64,000 nucleotides of DNA, taken from contig VXAI01000013.1 in assembly GCA_013399305.1 (NCBI GenBank), positions 8,772,221-8,836,220 of the forward strand. Direction: 5' to 3'. This document shows, in pieces, positions 23,621-37,600 of the stretch. Source of the stretch: Rostratula benghalensis. Taxonomy: Eukaryota; Chordata; Aves; Charadriiformes; Rostratulidae. The translations under genes and the position numbers were made by a program. The notes under the pieces were generated by a model, which was not told the DNA's origin, did not search any database, and worked only from the letters and a program-made list of their open reading frames with translations. The number at the start of each line of letters is the position of its first letter. Position 1 is the first letter of the stretch.

Positions 23621-26600
23621 TTTTGTACAGAAAAGTAGTTGTCTACATCCAATTTAATTCCCAGCATTTTGTCCTTTAGGTTTTAAAGTCCTATAAAAGC
23701 AGATGGTTCTGAGATGTGACAGTAGCCCAGTGCAATTTTAAGAAGTTTCCGAAACATCCTGTTTGTTTATCTTTGTTTAGCTGATAGAGGCAGATGAAAG
23801 GAACGGAATACCTCGTATGTCGGGAGACTGAAGTGAATTAATAGACTGCTGTATCTCACAAGAAAGGAAGGAACGAACAAATGAATGAATGAACTTTGAC
23901 TTTTCTTAAGTATACAGGGCAGCCAGGCTCTGACTGATGTTTACAAAAGTAGATGCGTTTGAAGCAGCACCATATGGAGAACTGGGAAGAGTTTAAGAGT
24001 TAAGCAGGAAGAGCCTTAAGAACGAACAAACTTGAAAAAAGCAACTCTAAAATATATTTATTTAAAAAAAGAGCATGAGCTAAACCCCAGATCATTTCTG
24101 TGCAAGAAGCATGACAAAATTAAGAATTAGGTCATAAGGAACACGAATAGAAATAGTGGTTTGGATACACCACAAGGAGCAGTTTCATTGCATCCAAACA
24201 TTAATTATAACAAACTATTGGGTAATGAGAGGAACTTTTCTTGTTCTCATGCTGTTCTTGCTTACAGATCAAGGAGCAGGTGTCAGGTCACTAGACTTCC
24301 TACAGTGCCAGCCCTTGCCTCTGTTTATAACTTGAAACAATAAAACCCTTAAGCAGATGCCTAGCTTCAGAGACCTGCGTACTGCTAACTGTTAGATACT
24401 GAAATTAGCATCCTCTATGTGTGTTAGTAAATCAATGAGTAACAGGATTGTTTATAATCACTTTTCTGATTGAAACAAATTGAACTCATAACTGACAGAA
24501 ATTTGTTGAAAATAAAGACTTTTCACTTCTGCCTTTTTCAAATATAACATGCTCTATAAGGTAACATTAAAAAAGGAAAAAGACCAAAGACCATTTCTTC
24601 CTTCAATTTCTTTTCTTCAGCTGATGCACTGTGAAATTATTTTGCAATTCTATGCCACATGCACTTTGATAAGTTAAAAATACCACCAATGTTTACAGAG
24701 TAGCCACAGAAAACGCTATTATTTGCAGAATAGCAGTAGTAGCATTTTCCACTTTCAGCTAATTATAATAATGTGCATATTTTCTGTGAGAAATATGAAG
24801 ATATGCCACACTATAAATTATTCTATGTTGGCTTTAGGAGGACAAACATTTGTTGTTGACAGCTATTTGATCTGTCTCATAATTCTGTCACAGCGACAAA
24901 ATAAAACTATATTTTATTCTCCATTTCTGTGATCTTTCACCTAGATAAGAACCAACACCTGGCATCTTTTCAAATTTTCTTTTTTCTTTACATCAGTGGC
25001 AAAAGTTAAAAAGGTAACATGAAAAGAAAGATGAAAAAGGAATGCTGTTCAAATTGAAGGACTGCAGTTTCAAGTTTCAATCCTGTATCAAAACATCTCC
25101 GCCTCAACTTCTTTCTCAGTCATCACAAATGAAAAGTACAAAGAAGTACACAAACATCAGTACAATGCTGTGTGTGTACTGCTATCCAAAAATCACAGTT
25201 ACAAAATTATACCTGACATATCAAAAACTGACAGTCACATCCTCAAGATTTTCTTCTGTTCGTTCCCATGGACCTTCTTTATTAATAAATCTGACACATA
25301 AAAAGCATCTGTATGACTAAAGTGTCAGTTACTGGAAAGACCGTTTTGATCTACTTCTTAACTTTTAGAAGAAATATTCTCTTTTTTATGAAGACAGGAT
25401 CCGTTCACTGACTGCCAGCTTTCAAATGACCACCTCTTGAAGTTTAATTTTAAGTTTTAAATAAATATTGTATGCATGCAGAATAATTATGATGCTCTAG
25501 AGAGCCACTGTATAATGACATTGATTCTTTTTTATCTAAAAATGCCAAACCCTTGAGGCAGCAAGGGCTGTATTTGCCACAGTCACATGGAGGTTCGTTC
25601 TACACGTTAAATTATAATAGGTTGTTTGTGTTTCTGGCACTAAGTAGATAGCGAAACTTTCATTGTAAACTTCAATTTTTCAGCTGTTTCAAATGTACTG
25701 GTAAAAATTGGTTTTGGTCAAACATTTGGTACGGAGCATTTCAGCTGTGGAAAACTGTATCTATTAAAAATAAAAGATAATTTGTAAATAGTGCTGTAAT
25801 GCTGGGGAACCACTGAAAGGAAAACATATTAGTTTTGGATACATGTTAACACTGAAATTAGCATTGTCTTTTACTAATAAATGTTGTGGACAAATTATTC
25901 ATAAAAGTATACAGTATTTTAATATTTAAAAGCAAATGAAATCCCTACTTAAGTGTGAAAATTAGCATTTTTGCATGTAAAACAGCTTCTCATTTTATTT
26001 ATGTTATATTTAGTATCTCTACACTAATGCTCTGATTTGATAATTAACCCAAAAATTACTGCAAAGCCACAGACAATAAGTCAATAACATGAATAAAAAT
26101 ACAAGCAAGCTCATTTTTTCCTAGCCTTTTGTTTGGTTCACTCCTTAGGTTAGAAGGCTTTTGTCAGGAGAGAGGGATTTCTTTTACTGAACATATATTT
26201 GATCATTCATAATATGTACAGAACCTTTAAAAAGCAGACCGATGTCTTGAACACCTGCATTTGCTTTAAAACTGTTAGCTTACGATGCTGTTATTACATT
26301 TTAATTAATTTTTGTTCTTAATAGTGAAGAATAACAATGACATGTATAACAATAATACTACCATTAAGAATTAATCATGCTTAATAACAGTGAAAATGAC
26401 AGTAACAGCAGAATTAATGGAGTCCTTCATATCCCAATCCAAAATACAATTTTTGGGAACTACAATCATGCAAGCATTGACAATCAGGTGGAGAAAGCTC
26501 TGAAGACTATATTAAGTAGCCATAAAAATTTTCTTTTGCAACCTTAGCTTTCATTAAGTTCCTCGAAAGTTTCATTCCTCTCATTTAAACGTAGTTAGAA

Positions 26601-29600
26601 ATTATTCATCTAATAGAGTATTATATATCACTATGAAACTCCTACAGACCTTTTTGGGGTGAGGACTGGGTGTATTTGGAAAGCAAGTCATTCCACCTAA
26701 ATATCTTTTTTAGGGTAAGTCACTATGCCTCTTGCTGTTAAGACCTGGCAGACTAGGTGCCTGGCTTTTAGATGCCTATTCTTAAAAGAGATGTTCCTAC
26801 CTTATTGTTTTGGGGTGCATAACAACAGCAGATCTTAGAGTTTCTGTAGTTATTCTTATGCAAATAATTCAATACTGTTTAGACAAAGTTGATGTCTAAT
26901 AGAAAACCCACTGAACCAGGCTGAAATGTGTAGGCTAAGATTGCAACTATTCTTCCATTGTATTTCATGTATGATTGGTTCAAATAGTCTGATTTACTAA
27001 AGCCTGACTCAGAAGTCTTACAGAAATTCTCTCCTGAAGGGCATATCTTCACATGGAGGAGAGCCTTGCTCAAGTGAACAGGCTCTTTTTCCCCAGTGTT
27101 CCCATTCAATCCTCAGCCAAGGTCCAGAAAGACTCACTGCTCTCCCAGAAATTCTTTAGAGGTCAGGATTAGCAAGTGTATGCCAAAAGCATACCATGCC
27201 TTAGTCATGCAAACTTTGTTGGACAGAGAGTGGGATTCTTCTCACTTACAGTGAGTTCTCCACGTGAGTTAAGCAACTTGATTCCTCAAACACTCATGGA
27301 GAGAAATGGATGTTTTAAAGAGTGATTCACTTGATTTATTTTTCACATCTATCTTGAGAGATTAGTTGTACTCTAGAACTGCTATTTCTTTCCACTGATA
27401 ACAGAAGGAACACAAACTATTCTTGGAGCTGCAGATATCTATATTAAGACCCTCTTAAGTTAGAGGGCTGAATCCCATTTTAACAACAACAACACAAAAA
27501 GGCAAATCCCCACTCATTTACTTTGTATATTCATAAATTCATCTGTGTTTTCCTTCAATGAATTTTGGTAGTAGTACCCTTTTCATTTATAGTTAAATTT
27601 GCTAAGTGTTTCTTGCAGCATATTTTTCCATCACATATTTTAAATGTTTCTCTGCTCTAGACACAATCTTGGAGAGGGCTGTTGTTGGATATGCAGGTAG
27701 ACAAAACAGAACTATCTCTTACATTCATCACCATGTGCTGACATTTTAACTTCCTTCCCTTTAGAAATAAGTTTGTATTTGGTTTCCATTGTGTTTCCAG
27801 ATTAAAGTATTCTCATAAACAATTGAAAGTATTGTGACCAAGCTTTTATCATCATTTTAAAGCAAAATTGCCCACTGATTTTATTGCTCTCAATTTTTTA
27901 AATTATTTGGCCCGGTGTAGATTAAGCTGAACATCCTTGTTTGCAATTTTGTGTCTAAGATTCCCTTAATTATTAATTCACTTAGTATTCATTGCAATTA
28001 TACTGAGTATAATTGTTTTGCTATTCATGTGGCTGTCAGAAGGATTTTTATAGGCCTTCCATTATAACTAGGCATACATTAATAGACATTTAAAGCATGT
28101 TACCATTTTTAATAAAACTTGAAGATGTGGTCTACTAAAATGAAATAGCCTAATAGTGAAAGGTGAGCACTTCATTTAAAAATACCTAGCTTTTGCCCTT
28201 AAAGTTACTGTAATTTGAGGTTTTCAAATTTCTTTGTTTGCCTGAATCCAGGACACTGACCTGGATTCAGCTAATGATGGACTGTCTAGTTATGTACCTC
28301 CTAAACAGAGGTACAGTGTGCTCTTGCAAGATATTTGGTTGACCAGGGATATGCAAGACAGCGATAAGTAGGTCAGATAAAACCCTCATAGTTCTAGAAA
28401 ACTCTAGAAAACCAGTATAGGCAGTATTTTGAGTTCCAGCAGGAGAACTTCTCCCAGGGAACTTTTATGGCAGGGTTTCTAGGGACAAGGCCATTTCCAG
28501 AAAGAACAGACATGATATCCCCAAAGAGGGTCTTGGTGATTTTCCATCATCTATTGAATTGTAGGTAGCCTAACAAGTTCTCAAATAAATGCTGTTAGAA
28601 TTGAAGTGCATCTCTTTAATGGAGTCAGTAAGGCTATCAACTACACTACACTCAACTGTGTCACTGTGCTGCTGTGGCTTATAAGGAAAAAAATAAACAG
28701 GCACATTGTATTCAACCTCTGTTCCAGGTGTGCACAAAGGAAAGGGCACAGAACTAGTCCCATAGCAGTCTCTCTTTCTTTAAACACACTGTTTATGAAT
28801 ATGAGCTAAATAAATCTCATAACTCTGCCACATAGTGTAAAATATTTGTGACAGGAAGAGTGAAGAATAGCCTTTCTAAGGTTATCCTACAGGATGGTGG
28901 TTAGGAATGCTCCTTGGGAGACAGGGAACGTCTTCCAGCTTGGGAAGAAGGAGGGGACAGATCCAATGTCTTCATGAACCTACTCAGAAAATATCCATCT
29001 TGAGGGCTTGAGTATGAAGGGGATATTCTTCTTCCAGTAGTTTGTGAAGTTACCCCCAAAACAATTCCCAGCAAAAAAATTTTAAGCTGATATAACTTCA
29101 AATCACCCAACCTTACATTTCTTAGGAGAAGGAATTTGCCAAAAAGGTGATTGTGCCATTCTAGGTAAAAGTAACCCAAAGACAAAACAATGACGTGATT
29201 GATATGTGTTTTTCTAATAAGGAATAAAGCCAAAAAGTCTTCTTGGCTGAAAGACACTTCTATTACTATGTAAGTGTAGAAATAAAGTATTACTCTTTGA
29301 GACTGTGGGGCTGAAGCCAGAACTGAGACTGAATTATGGTACATGAGCTGGATTTGAGATCTATGTAATTTTTGCTTTTCTTGGTGTTATTTTGCAAAAT
29401 ATCCCTATGGGGTCGTTTAGGGTTATTTTTTGTTTGTCTTTTTCTGAGAGAAAGAGTGAATTCTGTGATGGGCTTTATCTTAAGCCCCTATCAAACAACC
29501 TGTTCTGAGGTCAGGCTCACTTTCTAAAAATCTCACTATTTGAAGCTGCTGTCTGCTTTCATGTCTCAGGCCCAAGCTAGTTATGCCTGGGAGGAATCTC

Positions 29601-30735
29601 ACAAAAAAATATAACATCATGTGGCAACAGAACAACAGGCCTAAACCATTTCAAAATTCCTTACTGCATTTTTCACAGTCTTCACTATACTAAAATAAAA
29701 AAGAAAACATTGTGAGAATTATTTAGCAACACAGGAACATGGGAAAGATAATAATGTCACAGTACAGATCTGTATTTTGATCCAAATTTATTTTTAATAG
29801 CTCATTCTAAAATAAAATAAGTATTTCAATTAATGCACATAATTTCACATGCTCTATAAAAAAAGTGGATTGTTTAGGTATAGAAGAGTTTCACAACTAT
29901 TTATTGTACCTTATATTCCATATACTATTAAGAAAAAGGAAAAGACAAGGGAAATATATATTATAGGAAAGAATGAACACTTATACAACTCTTCATCTTA
30001 AGTTGTGATAGCCAGGCAGGAACTCCAAGTATCTCTCAATACTGTATGAGATACCTTTAAATGGCTTTCCAAGTAAAGGAGGCAAAATAATCCTTTCCAC
30101 ATATCCTATGGCTGTCCAATCGTGTCTTCAAAGTTTCTTAAAATATTTTAAGGAATGTTGTATGGACTAATCTATATATACTATAATAAAATCATTAGTT
30201 CTTTCATGGAATGAAAAAGAGTTTGGCATCTGAATATAGTATAGTTCAGTGTTTTAAACAAATTAGCCTGTGAAGACCTATAGTCCAAAGTGAAGACAAA
30301 GTGCAATTTGATTGGTCTTGTTTTGTTTTTTTTTTTTTCCCCCCTAAAAGCTACAAGTTTTATTTGCATAATGAAAGTAGAAAAATTCATTAAAAAATAG
30401 GACATTAAACTTTAGAGTATAATAATTAAGTATCTCCCTATATGCCCTATATGTCTTACTTGCAAATTAAGAAAACCTAAAACCAACATCACACTCCTAC
30501 ATATTGATTACCAACTAGAAAATTCATTACTTTCTAGCTTTGTGTGCTTCAGCCAAGGAGTTCTGCCTTTTTTTTCACCTTTTTTATTATTAGTCTCCTT
30601 TTTTTCCCCTCCAGTTGTTAACAAAATAAGCAGCATTTCAAGAAGAACAATTAGGTTGGTTTGTGACACCAGATTCCTTGGGGATAGTTTCAGAGCAGTG
30701 CTGTAAGTAAGCCTGTAGGACACAGTTTCAAACAA
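23621..30735. other. Unique AT-rich non-coding sequence
   Basis: About 7 kb with no recognisable gene or known repeat. A GAAT-type run of a few units lies near 23880-23892. The segment 27841-28110 is dense in AATTA/TAATT cores and few CpGs, resembling a conserved non-coding element in texture. A minus-strand open frame of 147 codons (28901-29344) has no family motif and a leucine- and phenylalanine-rich composition typical of chance frames in AT-rich DNA. A T-run followed by C's sits at about 30328-30345. Confidence 0.5.
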
Positions 30736-31090
30736 ACTACACTCCTACAAAGGATTTTTCTTTTTTCCTGTGCCATGTAGTGCACACAGGGATGTATGTA
30801 TTCAGGACAAGGAAAGAAAATGAATAAATGGAAGAAAAACAATAAACAAATGTAATGGTGTTTAATGGAACTTTTGACTGCATGTTCTCCCCTTAAAAAT
30901 GATAATCTGTAAGTGCAAGTCCTTATCCTAAGGTATGTTTTAGTCTAGAGAGAGGCAGGAAACTCTAGGTCAGACATAAGGTGACTGAAAAAATACATTT
31001 GATTTATTCATATCTCTTAATGTGAAATGTGTATTTGAAGAGACTAAAAATCTCAGAAATACTTTTTTGCAACAGCCAATTACTCTCAGC
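30736..31090 (+). repeat. Unclassified diverged direct repeat, copy A
   Basis: This segment is co-linear with 34236-34620. Matching landmarks in order: 'gtttcaaacaaact' (copy B 'gtttcaaataaact'), 'atttttctttt', 'catgtagtgcacacaggga' (B 'catgtaatacgcagaggga'), 'gtttaatgga' (B 'gcttaatgga'), 'ctgtaagtg' (B 'ttgtaagtg'), 'gaaactctaggtca' (identical in B), 'atttattca', and 'acagccaattactc' (B 'acagccaaacactc'). By eye the similarity is moderate, with small indels throughout. I do not recognise the family. It could be two copies of an undescribed interspersed repeat or an old local duplication. Confidence 0.7.
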
Positions 31091-34000
31091 TTTTTAATTC
31101 TAGCAATACATTTGGAACATTTCCATTGTTCTAAGGGTTAAAAACTTCACCGTGACAATGACGAGCCTTATTACTCAGTCAAAGTAAATGGATCACCATA
31201 TAACCTTTCAGAAATGTTCTTCCTTAAGCTATTAAAACATTCCATGCCCTTAGATGACAACAATTTCTCTGCCTTTTGAAATTTCTTTTCTATCCTGCAG
31301 AGTTCATAGAGATATGCTTGGTTAAAATCAACTTATATAAAACTATGCACTGTAAATTCTGACACTTCTGTTTGAATCTCTTTTCAAACACTTGTCTTTG
31401 CTCACCATAATAGATGTCAGTTCTTCTGATGTAGTTCAAGCATGAGCTTCATATGAAGACTCAGCTATGTCTATTGCATTTCTGAAGCTACTACTCACTG
31501 AAGTTTTGTGCTGTTTGACATCAAAGATAGGCAAGAATCACCTGCTGAGTTCACATGCATGGAGCAAAACATCTTCAAATCACTTGTGCTAGACAAAAGT
31601 TTTTCATATTAAGCTTTCACTATCATGTGGACTTAAAGACAAATGTAGTCCTTGTTAAAGTTGCAGCATCGTGTTATTAAACTATGCATCTGGGCCTCAT
31701 GATTTATACAAGTTTTAAGATGAATAGCAATTTGGTTGATTTATTTTTTGGCATCAATTGCAAAGAATTTTGTTGCACAAAAAAATTGGTTTTCATTCAG
31801 TATGCAATGATTTTGCTCAAAGGTAAAAACAGTTTGAAAGCGTGGCATGCTCTAGCTTAGAAAAAACACAGTGCTCTACTTTTTCTAACTTTAATAGCTG
31901 ACATTTTTTTTATCGATTTGAAAACCAGAAAGAAGCAACAGTTAAAACATATATTGTATATAGGGAACATAAATGAAATGGAATTCCTATTCTAAAAGTT
32001 CAAAAGTCCCTTTTTTATATAAGTTTAATCAAATAACATGCTGAAAAATAAATATGAATGTAGAAGAAAAAATATTTATGAAGTATCAAGAACTACTGTA
32101 TAATGGATGTGTGTCTAATGGATGCCTAATCAGTATAATAACTGTGTCATAGTTTTTAATCACGACGACTCCAGTGATGGCTCTGTATGTAAACCAGATT
32201 CAACATGAATATGCATAGAAATTAGATTTTGGAACCGTTGTGTACGAAAAATGTTTATAATTAGTCTGTTTGAATGTCACCAAGTGACTGCATTAAGTGC
32301 AAACCAAAACACAACAGGGCGTGTGATTGTTGTGAGATAATCTAATGCCTTGGGTGTGTCAGCTCAGTCAGCAGATGCTGAGATGTAGTTGCCAATTTTA
32401 ACAGACTGAAGATTTTAGTATTAGAGTGCCTCCAGTGTTTTTTTATTCATTTAAGTGGCTTGAAATGAATTTAAAAGAAAAAGAGATGTTTTTCCCCTAC
32501 TATTGTTTTTCCATTTCTTTAGTATATGGATCCAAGGGAGCCAATGTGCCTAACACTTTCCAACCTCTGCAGTTGTTCCATAACTGCAAGGTTAAAACCC
32601 TAGCAGGCCAGATCATTAACTCACTCCTGACTATTTAAATTTTTGTACCTAAATTAAATGTCTACTTTAGCACTAATATGTTTCTTGGTTTAAATATATT
32701 TTATACTTACTGAGGACTTAATGCATTACAAATGGAGGGTGTAGTTAGGTTGTACTAGGTGCTTATGTGTACATACAGACAGGTTCAGAACACATTTTTA
32801 TGCATTATGTACATGGGTAAGGGACTTCTAAGTCCATTTAAGGACTCTAGCACTTGTTCCTGTCTCACAGGGTCCAGAGGTGGTCCTGGATCTCATGCAT
32901 TCATCCTAGCTCTGCACTAAGTACATTTTGCTCTGAGATGCATGCAGGTGAATTTCCCTTTCTTTCCTTCTGTCCCCTGCTCAAATCTCGTTTTCCATTT
33001 AAAATAAACCCAAGTACATGGGCTGGCAGGGAGCCATGTCTGTCCCAGTAGTAACTATGCAACACCTGAAATACTTCTGGTATATCCAAAATCTTAGGAC
33101 ACACCAAATCTCAGATCACAAGGTTCTGGAATGGACTGTCTCGGAAGGTAGGATAAAATAGCCAAATAAATCAGAGTCTGACAGTGAAAGCTTCCTAGAC
33201 CTTATAGACCATAATATGACCTTAATATACACAAATTAGACACGCTGAAACTATAGAATGCCTTATGAAGAATGATTGTGCAAAGCAACACAGAGTAGGA
33301 AATCTGGGGATAAGGTGGCTGAGACAAAAATGGGTTACAGATTATGCTGGTTTACTTAAAGCACAATAAACCCCTTGCCTTGTAGTTGTGGCTTCTTCAG
33401 GTCTGTCAACGCTAATTTAATATCCTACTCTTAACGTGAATTGTATTCAGTATGAGGCATTTCAGGATGTATTTAAGCCTGTGCTCAGATTTAATTAGAA
33501 ATGAGAAATATAGCATATGGAGAGAAACCATTGTTGCACAGTTGGGCCCTAATGCAAAGAAATTTCTCTAACAGTTGACAGTTAAGAACTGCTCGATTAG
33601 TAAACCACAGAAAAAGAAAAGTGATCTACAAATAAAATTAAAAAGCAGGATAACAGCTGCTCCACAGCTTCTATAAAAATCTCCTCTGGAAACAAGAGAA
33701 AAACTAACCATGACACCAAATACCACCGTAAGAAAACTCGATGGCAGTACCGGTATTAGAGTTCAGCATCTGTGAAGTTGCTACAGAAGTGACCTTTATA
33801 TTTGGCTTTCCTGTCAGAGGAACTCAAATGAGACATTCTGTTATCAAAGAAAAAAGCATTCAGAGAGTCTCCTCTACCATCAGTTTTGCATTGTACAATT
33901 CTGATTTCCCCATACTTTACACAACAGAGACAAGTTTCTGTACACAGAAATAGTGTGCTGCCCAGACAAAAATATGTTGCCTTTAATGAGCTTTATACAC

Positions 34001-34235
34001 CCCGTCATCCTAGCATCTGAGTCCACAATACACAGAAGTAAGCAACACATTAAACTAAACTATCCACAAGAGAAAGCTCAAAGCAGCAACAGCGGGCGGG
34101 TCAGCAATCTCTCATTTGTGAGGTATCAAAGGCTGTTGATAGATCTAATAAAATTACTCTGAACATCTGACCTTTGTCCATGGCCAGAAGGAATGCAGTT
34201 ATACAATAGGGGAAGGGAAATCGCTGGTGACAAAA
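31091..34235. other. Unique non-coding sequence between the two direct-repeat copies
   Basis: No gene recognised. The spacer is AT-rich. A short stretch at about 33122-33150 ('ggttctggaatggactgtct') vaguely resembles the 3' region of CR1-like LINEs, but it is too short to call. Confidence 0.5.
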
Positions 34236-34620
34236 TGTAGTTTCAAATAAACTCTGCTTCTACTGGCAATTTTTCTTTATCCGCTATCATGTAATACGCA
34301 GAGGGATGTACAGTATGTACTTAGAACAGGAAATGAAAGGGAAAAAAATGGAAGCTAAAACTGACACTAACAATACTTAAATTGCTTAATGGAGATGCTG
34401 TGTACATACTCCCCCAGGCAACAGATCCTTGTAAGTGTTTAGAGCTTCTCATTGTACCGTATGTCTTAATAAACAGCAGGTTACAGAAACTCTAGGTCAA
34501 ATGTTAGAGAACAGAAGGATTTTGCCTATAATTTATTCAAAAGTTTGATTGTATCATTGCACATTAGTAGGAAATCAAACCTCAGAGTTATGAAGCTAAT
34601 TACAGCCAAACACTCCTAAC
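34236..34620 (+). repeat. Unclassified diverged direct repeat, copy B
   Basis: Second copy of the sequence at 30736-31090, same orientation, about 3.5 kb downstream. The shared core 'gaaactctaggtca' (near 34486) is identical between copies and the flanking matches keep the same order and similar spacing. Past a TG/TA simple repeat, 'ctgagggctgaagggcgtcacc' at about 34697 may still pair with 'ctaagggttaaaaacttcacc' at about 31131, so the duplicated unit may extend to about 34720. Confidence 0.7.
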
Positions 34621-34630
34621 ATATGTATAA

Positions 34631-34680
34631 GTGTGTGTGTGCATATATATAATATGTTATGCATATTTTTATATATATAC
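34631..34680. repeat. (TG)n/(AT)n microsatellite
   Basis: A GTGTGTGTGT run followed by interrupted AT repeats ('catatatataatatg', then 'tatatatatac'). It is absent from copy A of the surrounding direct repeat, so it expanded after the copies separated or inserted in this copy. Confidence 0.85.
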
Positions 34681-37600
34681 ACAAATAGCTGTTTTCCTGA
34701 GGGCTGAAGGGCGTCACCAACAGAATGTAGCAAGTTTTTCTTATATCTGTGTTCTTTATTTCATAAGTAGCACAAGAATTTAGCATCAAGACATGTCTTT
34801 TCTGAGGAAAAGATTAGGAACTATTCTTAGATTGTCTTATTTTAAAAACAAGAACATGCATAACCGTATCAGACATAGCTTCTCTGCTCAAGCAGCTTTC
34901 TACTCAGCTTCCCTCTCTGTTTTGCTGAGCAGGGATGATCACGCCAAGGACCTTTCCTGAAGAAGGACTCTGTACCAGAGGATACAGTACAAGACAAACA
35001 GTTAATATTAAAAGTTTTTTTAAACAATCTCAGCTTCCTTGTGTGCAGACATAGAGAAAAGAAATGAGGTGGAGCAACACAAAAGCAACACTAAAGCCTC
35101 CTTGGGTTCTAAGGGTGCTCTTCTACAGGTTCACATCCCCCCATGCGGCTCTCGTGCCATCTGCCTCTGGAAAAGCTGCATCCCTCTTGTCAGTGAAGTA
35201 CAATTTTGAGACTGTGGTAGGTAATTCAGAGAGAGGACCTTCACTCAAGTTGCAGAGCTCTCTGGGTACAAAAAAAACCAGTATGGGCCCAAACCTCGTC
35301 ACTGAGATAGTCTAGACACACCGAGTACTTTGACAAGAAGATATTGTGATGGCCACTGTCATTTCTGGGAATGCTGCCTCCCCATTGCAGCCAAGGATGC
35401 TGAAACAGCTCTCATTTAACTGTGTACCTTCCTGACTCTAACAGGGGTTGATAACACAAAACAATTGATGGGAACGTGTCAGGCTCATGGCAGAAACATG
35501 TACAGAATTGTATGGGTGATGAAGGCAACTATGTTTAAACCTGCTTCTAAACCTGCTTTCAAACCTGCTTTCCAACCTGTAAGGAATGAAATATTTATGA
35601 TATTTGTAAAATTTTTGTGTATTGGTGTAGCACAGCTTGAAAAGCCTAAGAACCAAACAGCTGCCCTATAACAGCGTCAGAGAAAAAAGAAATGGTAACA
35701 AACCACAAATTCCATCCCTTTCATGGATTAAAGATGAAGGAGAAACCTTTGGAGAAAAGCTACTTTTCCAGTCCTCCTAAAGTCAAATAGGCCTATCAGT
35801 TTATTAATTGGAAAAAAGCTTTTGTGAAACTGTACAACTTTTATGATTTTGCCTTTAAGTCAGATGAAATTTAGAGCTATTGCAGAGTTGATTTAACTGC
35901 AGAAAGTTGTTTCTACAGAAAATCTGCCCATGTCCATGCTGAAAACAAAACCAAAGCTAAGCAAAACCAAGTGTAACCAAGGAACGAGATCCTTTTAAAG
36001 GAAACCTTTGAATCTTTTTCAAGGAGTGGTAGCAGGAGGTCTGTGACCTGTACATTTCAGAGCACTCAGATGGTCAGCCTATCCAACCAAGAGGAGCTGA
36101 CAATTCACCAGCCAAAAGTCCCCTGTCACAACCAGAAACTTTCAAACTAGAAGCCTCCAGATCATTGTGCCACCTAGTCAAAGCTCTCAAGACCAGAGAA
36201 AAATAAATAAAATAAACACAGACAGTTTTATGTATAAAACCACTCAGATCCCAAAAGAAACACAGAATATTCCTCTTATAATGCTTCAAGACATGGTAGG
36301 GGTCTGCACTCAAACCAAAAGAATCTGTTGATGCTTCAAACAATCTTATATTTGAAAAACACAAGTCAGTAATCAACTGGAGAGGATATTGATAATAAAA
36401 AATATACATCTTACTTTTTCAAACATATCTGCTAAGATTGTAAGGAATCTTAATTGTTCTGGAAGTTATAAATTTTAAGTATGTTCAAAATGGAAAAAGA
36501 GACATGTCATAAAATGAAAACTTTTAAGGAATACAAAAGCAAAAAAAAAATAGATTATGAAAGCATTTATCGTAAAAAGCAACTATGACCTTTCTGAGGT
36601 TTTCCTATGGACCATTTAATTGAAGCAGACATACTTGTTCTTAACATCTGTTTTTTGATAAAGAAATGCAGGATATCCTGCACTATTGTTTGTGGCGGGT
36701 TTTTTAATCAAAAATCTTCCATGAAGAATAGAACCAAATACTGATGATTTCTTTTGAATAACCATTGCCTTACAAAGTAAAGGCCAGAGTCTCTGTATAT
36801 AAAGAAGAAAAAAAGGAAGGAAAGAAAAAATTCATAAACCAATACTGAAAATTAGGTATGGAAATTGCCTCCAAGGATCAAAATTCTTCCTGATCTTTTA
36901 GTATGATGATATGTAATCTTAAAAATCATGAAAAATAAACTCATCCAACTGGCTATTTTGACTTGGATTTAATAGCATACTTTAACACTACGTTCATAAT
37001 CCCGAGAGAATTAATTTCCCCTACTCCAAAGAAATTCTTTCTCTGTCTAGATTTGTTATCAAGTGTTACTAAGAAATACATCTTCATATAAAATCTACTT
37101 CCCCTCATCCACCACTTACATTTCTCTTCTAGGTCATTTGAAGGTATAAAGAAACCGTGGGGTGCAACAGCGAAGAGGTTCGCCATAGTGTTCTGTGCAC
37201 TTCTACCAAAATACTTGATATATATTAGAGTAGTTTTTTTCATTGACTGCAATATCTACCAATAAATGAAATTTTTAAAAAGTATAACTAACTGTTGTAA
37301 CTTATTCCTGTCATTTACTGTGAAAGAGAGCCAACAATTTATCATTAGACGCTACAACCACCACTTACCAAAAAATTATGAAATATGGATACTCCTGAGT
37401 ATAGAAGACCAAAAATATCATAAAAATATGTTTGCTCATTTAAATTCAAATGAAAAAAGCTGTTACCTGGTTACAGTCAATACAAATACATAAAATGAAT
37501 ACCTAATGGAAATGCTAAGAACTAAAAAGAAAAATTTATATATTTTCATAGCAAATGGACATTAACTTATACCATTGGGCAAAAATTATATTATCCCATT

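Noticed and set aside
26680..26790. Possible hairpin-repeat arms ('aggtgcctggcttttagatg')
   Set aside because: No second arm of useful length could be found nearby.
33122..33180. Possible CR1-like 3'-region fragment ('ctggaatggactgtct')
   Set aside because: The match is under 30 bases and the expected terminal repeat is missing.
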